From positions 1 through 16,962 of the forward strand of contig PBGU01000061.1 of assembly GCA_002719135.1 (NCBI GenBank): a stretch of DNA of 16,962 nucleotides, read 5' to 3'. This document shows, piece by piece, positions 14,291-16,962 of this stretch. Under the pieces are notes generated by a model. The model was given only the letters and a program-made list of their open reading frames with translations, was not told the DNA's origin and made no database searches. The stretch's first letter is position 1. The number at the start of each line of letters is the position of its first letter. Source of the DNA: Gammaproteobacteria bacterium. Its GTDB lineage: Bacteria; Pseudomonadota; Gammaproteobacteria; Pseudomonadales; Azotimanducaceae. The position numbers and the translations under genes are program-made.

Positions 14291-15511
14291 ATGAACAGGT
14301 ATCTCTTTCCCACCGTCGTTTTGGCCGCGTTAGTCGGATTTGTCTCAGCCTGGGCATTTCCAGTTACCCCGTGGCTACTGGAATTTGCTGCGTTATTCAA
14401 AGAACTGTTTTTATCCGTGCTTAAAATGATTGTCGCACCGCTGGTTTTTTTCTCGGTGTTGTCAGGAATAGTTCGTTTGGATGCAGCAAAACAACTCCGC
14501 CGAATTGGAACCCTGACAGTCGCCTATTACGTAATCACCACTGCGTTCGCCATTACCTTAGGCCTTACAGTCGTTTTTCTATTCCACCCCTGGACGAACG
14601 CGCCGCCACTTAGCGCCATCGAGACAGCGTCCACCCATGCCACCTTAATTGGGACGTCTGAAAATACGTTCGGTGCGTTAGTTCGTAACCTATTAGCGCA
14701 AATGTTCGTAAATCCTTTTGCCGCTCTTACGGAACTCAATATCCTTGGGATCGTGACCAACAGTATTGTCCTTGGATTGGCACTTCTGATGGTCCTTCCC
14801 AGCGATAGCGTAGTGAAACGATCGATCCATGAGATCACAAACGCAATCTACAAATTAGCGAGTTGGGCCGTGTGGGTGGTCCCAATCGGTATCGTCGGCA
14901 TCGTCTATCAAATGACGACTAACACAAATTTGGTGTTAATCGGACAGCTCGCGGCATTTTCTGGTGTCGTGATCGGGACCACGCTGCTGCACATGGTCGT
15001 CATCCTGCCCTCCATCGCCTGGTTAGGTGGGCGCATACAACCAGCTACCCTAGCGAAGAAGACCTTACGACCTATCGTTGTTGCACTATCGAGCTCATCG
15101 AGTGCGGCGACACTTCCCGTCAGTTTTCACGCCGCCAATGATCTCGGGGTTAGCTCGACCACGGCAAGTTTCGTGCTACCTCTTGGTTCGACCATCAACA
15201 TGGACGGAACGGCGCTTTTTGAGGGCGTTGCAGCTATTTTTCTCGCGTACCTCTTCGGACTTGATCTAAATGCCACTGCCACCGTCACAGTGTTCCTTGT
15301 CGCCATGCTCGCGTCCATCGGCGCTCCTGGAATTCCGTCAGGATCGATGGCCGGCATGCAAATGGTGCTTCTTGCCGTCGGGATACCCTTGGAAGGGATA
15401 CTGATACTACTTTTGGTTGAGCGTCCTCTCGACACCATTCGAACCTCAGCGAATGTGCTCGGGGACCTCGTCGGATGTGTCGTGATCGACCGACATGCAG
15501 ACGTCACTTAG
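14291..15511 (+). CDS. Dicarboxylate/amino acid:cation symporter (GltP/DctA, DAACS family)
   Basis: Secondary transporter that takes up acidic amino acids or C4-dicarboxylates with Na+ or H+. It has 406 residues, normal for the family, and is hydrophobic throughout, with an eight-helix plus two re-entrant-loop topology expected. Visible motifs are the serine-rich HP1 loop SSSSAATLPVSF, NMDGT at 303-307, and the HP2 tip GAPGIPSGSM. TM8 reads LDTIRTSANVLGD, with D381, R384, T385, N388 and D392 matching Glt_Ph D394, R397, T398, N401 and D405. The arginine at the R397 position favours an acidic substrate over neutral amino acids. Position D390 of Glt_Ph is glutamate here. The start ATG 14291 has only a weak ribosome site. 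It is divergent from lolC. Confidence 0.93.
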   Translation: MNRYLFPTVVLAALVGFVSAWAFPVTPWLLEFAALFKELFLSVLKMIVAPLVFFSVLSGIVRLDAAKQLRRIGTLTVAYYVITTAFAITLGLTVVFLFHPWTNAPPLSAIETASTHATLIGTSENTFGALVRNLLAQMFVNPFAALTELNILGIVTNSIVLGLALLMVLPSDSVVKRSIHEITNAIYKLASWAVWVVPIGIVGIVYQMTTNTNLVLIGQLAAFSGVVIGTTLLHMVVILPSIAWLGGRIQPATLAKKTLRPIVVALSSSSSAATLPVSFHAANDLGVSSTTASFVLPLGSTINMDGTALFEGVAAIFLAYLFGLDLNATATVTVFLVAMLASIGAPGIPSGSMAGMQMVLLAVGIPLEGILILLLVERPLDTIRTSANVLGDLVGCVVIDRHADVT

Positions 15512-15685
15512 GTCGATGGTTCCACCCTAGAGTTATTCGAAATCATAAAAAGGTTCTCAAGTTCGCTTGACGCGCGTCCGACGCAATGGGAAAACTACTC
15601 CTACATCCGTTGAGCTTTGTGGAGCGTACCTGTCGAAACCGCTTCCCGCTCACGGATTTGGAACCACAACATGTTAGGGGGAAGC

Positions 15686-16456
15686 ATGCCCGAATTTTGT
15701 AATGTCGAAAAAGCCGATCATGTATTGACCGTGAAACTCAATCGACCGGAAAGATTGAATGCCCTGCACCCACCAGCGAACGCGGAGCTCGGCGAAGTTT
15801 TTGACGAATTCGCAAACAACGACGATCTCTGGGTTGCCATCATCACCGGTGAGGGGCGGGGTTTTAGTGCCGGTAACGATCTTCGATACCAAGCGGAAGG
15901 AGGTCAACGAGTTCCAACACCGAGAGGATTTGGAGGGCTGTCGTCGCGCTTCGATATGACGAAGCCTGTCATTGCAGCCGTCAACGGGGTCGCTATGGGT
16001 GGCGGCTTTGAAATCGCGCTTTCGTGCGATCTCATCATCGCATCGGAGAACGCGATATTCGCACTTCCAGAGCCCAAGGTGGGGCTCGCAGCGCTCGCCG
16101 GTGGATTGCAACGATTGCCCCGTCAAATCGGATCCAAACGAGCTCTAGGAATGATCCTCACTGGTCGCCACGTCCCAGCGACGGAAGGTTACGAGTTGGG
16201 TTTTGTAAACGAGGTCGTGCCCCACGATGAATTAATGGACGCGGCGCATCGGTGGGCTGGCCAAATCCTCGAATGTGCGCCGTTATCGATTCGGGCAAGC
16301 AAAGACGTCGTCTATCGAAGCCTATCCATAGGATCGTTGCAAGAATCGATGGAAATTCCATACGACTCTGTCAAAGCGATGTCGACTGGCGAAGATTTTG
16401 TCGAAGGTCCGAAGGCCTTTTCAGAAAAACGTCCGCCCAACTGGAAAGGCCGCTAA
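15686..16456 (+). CDS. Enoyl-CoA hydratase/isomerase family protein (CaiD-like crotonase)
   Basis: Crotonase-fold enzyme acting on a CoA thioester, 256 aa. The oxyanion-hole segments are RGFSAGNDL and NGVAMGGGFE. Both catalytic glutamates of classical hydratase are present, E109 (GGGFE) and E129 (ALPEPKVG), with the 20-residue spacing of rat mitochondrial hydratase E144/E164. Hydratase activity is therefore plausible. The C-terminal EGPKAFSEKRPPNWKGR resembles E. coli CaiD (carnitinyl-CoA dehydratase), but no carnitine genes are nearby, so the substrate is unknown. The start ATG 15686 follows AGGGGG at a good distance; the frame extends upstream to 15617 without a better site. It lies 174 bp after the symporter gene, in a gap without a clear promoter or terminator. 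Confidence 0.92.
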   Translation: MPEFCNVEKADHVLTVKLNRPERLNALHPPANAELGEVFDEFANNDDLWVAIITGEGRGFSAGNDLRYQAEGGQRVPTPRGFGGLSSRFDMTKPVIAAVNGVAMGGGFEIALSCDLIIASENAIFALPEPKVGLAALAGGLQRLPRQIGSKRALGMILTGRHVPATEGYELGFVNEVVPHDELMDAAHRWAGQILECAPLSIRASKDVVYRSLSIGSLQESMEIPYDSVKAMSTGEDFVEGPKAFSEKRPPNWKGR

Positions 16457-16530
16457 ACTCGGCAACCTGGTCGTTGAGGCCCTGTAGGAACCAAAAGCCA
16501 AGGGATACTTCGAGCCGAAATCTGCGTGCG

Positions 16531-16558
16531 GCTATGTTATGAGATTGTGCAACATAGC
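16531..16558. repeat. Inverted repeat over the stop codon of the LLM oxidoreductase gene
   Basis: GCTATGTT (16531-16538) and AACATAGC (16551-16558) are perfect complements separated by 12 bases. The repeat lies at the converging ends of the crotonase and LLM genes and includes the latter's TAG. It has no T-tract on either strand, so it is at best a weak 3'-end structure. Confidence 0.3.
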
Positions 16559-16962
16559 GATCTGTTGTTCGTAGTCGTCGACGGTTTGATAGCGAATACC
16601 GCAAACAAAACGTTCAATTCCGACGTCACGGTATGCTTCGAGGCGCGCCCGCGATCGAGAAACATCTACGAGTGGTAGCCCGCCCATGATCGTAATAGAA
16701 CCCGCGGAACGACCGGCACGTTCGCAATATTCAAGATATTGGTCACGCAACTCGGGGACACTCTCAGGTTCAAGCCCCATTGGAATCCAACCGTCGCCAA
16801 ATAGCGCCGCACGTTGAAGGGCGTGAGGAGCACGGCCACCAACTAACACCGGCGGCTTATTCGGCCTCGGCTTGAAAAAGAATCGTTGCCCGTTAAGTTC
16901 TACCTCGTCGCTGTCGAAACACGAGTTGAAAATTTGCAGCGTCCGATCGGATATGCTTCCCC
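16532..16962 (-). CDS. LLM-class (luciferase-like) flavin/F420-dependent oxidoreductase, C-terminal part
   Basis: The frame is open from the right window edge (first whole codon at 16960), so the N-terminus lies outside. About 143 residues are visible. The motif G-RFFFKPRPNKPPVLVGG followed by ALQRAALFGDGWIPMG is typical of the C-terminal half of luciferase-like monooxygenases in the F420-dependent-like subfamily. The final YRDVGIERFVCGI also fits. The family forms a TIM barrel and uses FMNH2 or F420H2; cofactor and substrate cannot be told from this fragment. The internal GTG at 16849 is not a real start because the conserved domain extends upstream of it. Its stop faces the crotonase gene across 75 bp. 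Confidence 0.85.
   Translation of the reverse strand, partial: GSISDRTLQIFNSCFDSDEVELNGQRFFFKPRPNKPPVLVGGRAPHALQRAALFGDGWIPMGLEPESVPELRDQYLEYCERAGRSAGSITIMGGLPLVDVSRSRARLEAYRDVGIERFVCGIRYQTVDDYEQQIAMLHNLIT

Noticed and set aside
15557..15570. Hairpin TCAAG-TTCG-CTTGA after the symporter gene, considered as a terminator.
   Set aside because: A 5-bp stem followed by CGCGCG, not a T-run. On the minus strand it has a T-tract, but no leftward gene ends there.

Overview
The window reads as ordinary chromosome of a Gram-negative gammaproteobacterium of moderate GC content. The basis is a class-I RNase E whose catalytic domain keeps E. coli residue numbering (D303, D346, C404, C407), outer-membrane biogenesis genes (MsbA, LpxK, KdsB, LolCDE) and a type I MurB. 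I see no phage, transposon, CRISPR, tRNA or rRNA. From memory, Pseudomonas aeruginosa carries rne - murB - ptpA - kdsB - trm112-like - lpxK - exbD/exbB - comEC - DUF2062 gene - lolC - lolD - lolE in one block. This window keeps the same backbone (rne, murB, kdsB, lpxK, DUF2062, lolCDE) but with different genes in the gaps.

Layout. 1-174 is a structured leader with three stem-loops. 175-3006 is rne (+). It meets a leftward pair, an AlkB-type dioxygenase and murB (ATGA overlap), with only 10 bp between the facing stops. A 3-hydroxyacyl-CoA dehydrogenase type-2-like SDR (+) is divergent from alkB across 43 bp. It converges on a leftward unit galU - msbA::lpxK - kdsB. A 318-bp intergenic region separates galU from a rightward DUF2062 membrane protein, which faces a leftward lolC-lolD-lolE operon with a 5-bp gap. 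A 284-bp AT-rich region with a 14-bp perfect palindrome separates lolC from a rightward glutamate/aspartate-type symporter. A CaiD-like crotonase follows. A leftward LLM-class (luciferase-like) oxidoreductase is cut off by the right edge.

How the genes work together. The core theme is envelope construction. GalU makes UDP-glucose for core and surface sugars, KdsB makes CMP-Kdo, LpxK adds the 4'-phosphate to lipid A and MsbA flips the finished lipid A-core. MurB makes UDP-MurNAc for peptidoglycan, and LolCDE releases lipoproteins to LolA. RNase E, base repair (AlkB), acyl-CoA metabolism (SDR, crotonase) and amino-acid uptake make up the rest.

The most notable observation is that msbA and lpxK form one uninterrupted reading frame. 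A full-length MsbA (ending near residue 581) is joined by a linker of about 30 residues to a full-length LpxK that still has its N-terminal membrane helix. Other points of interest are the rne leader, whose last hairpin ends two bases before the start codon, two NDPR motifs in the RNase E tail, and the palindrome between lolC and the symporter gene.
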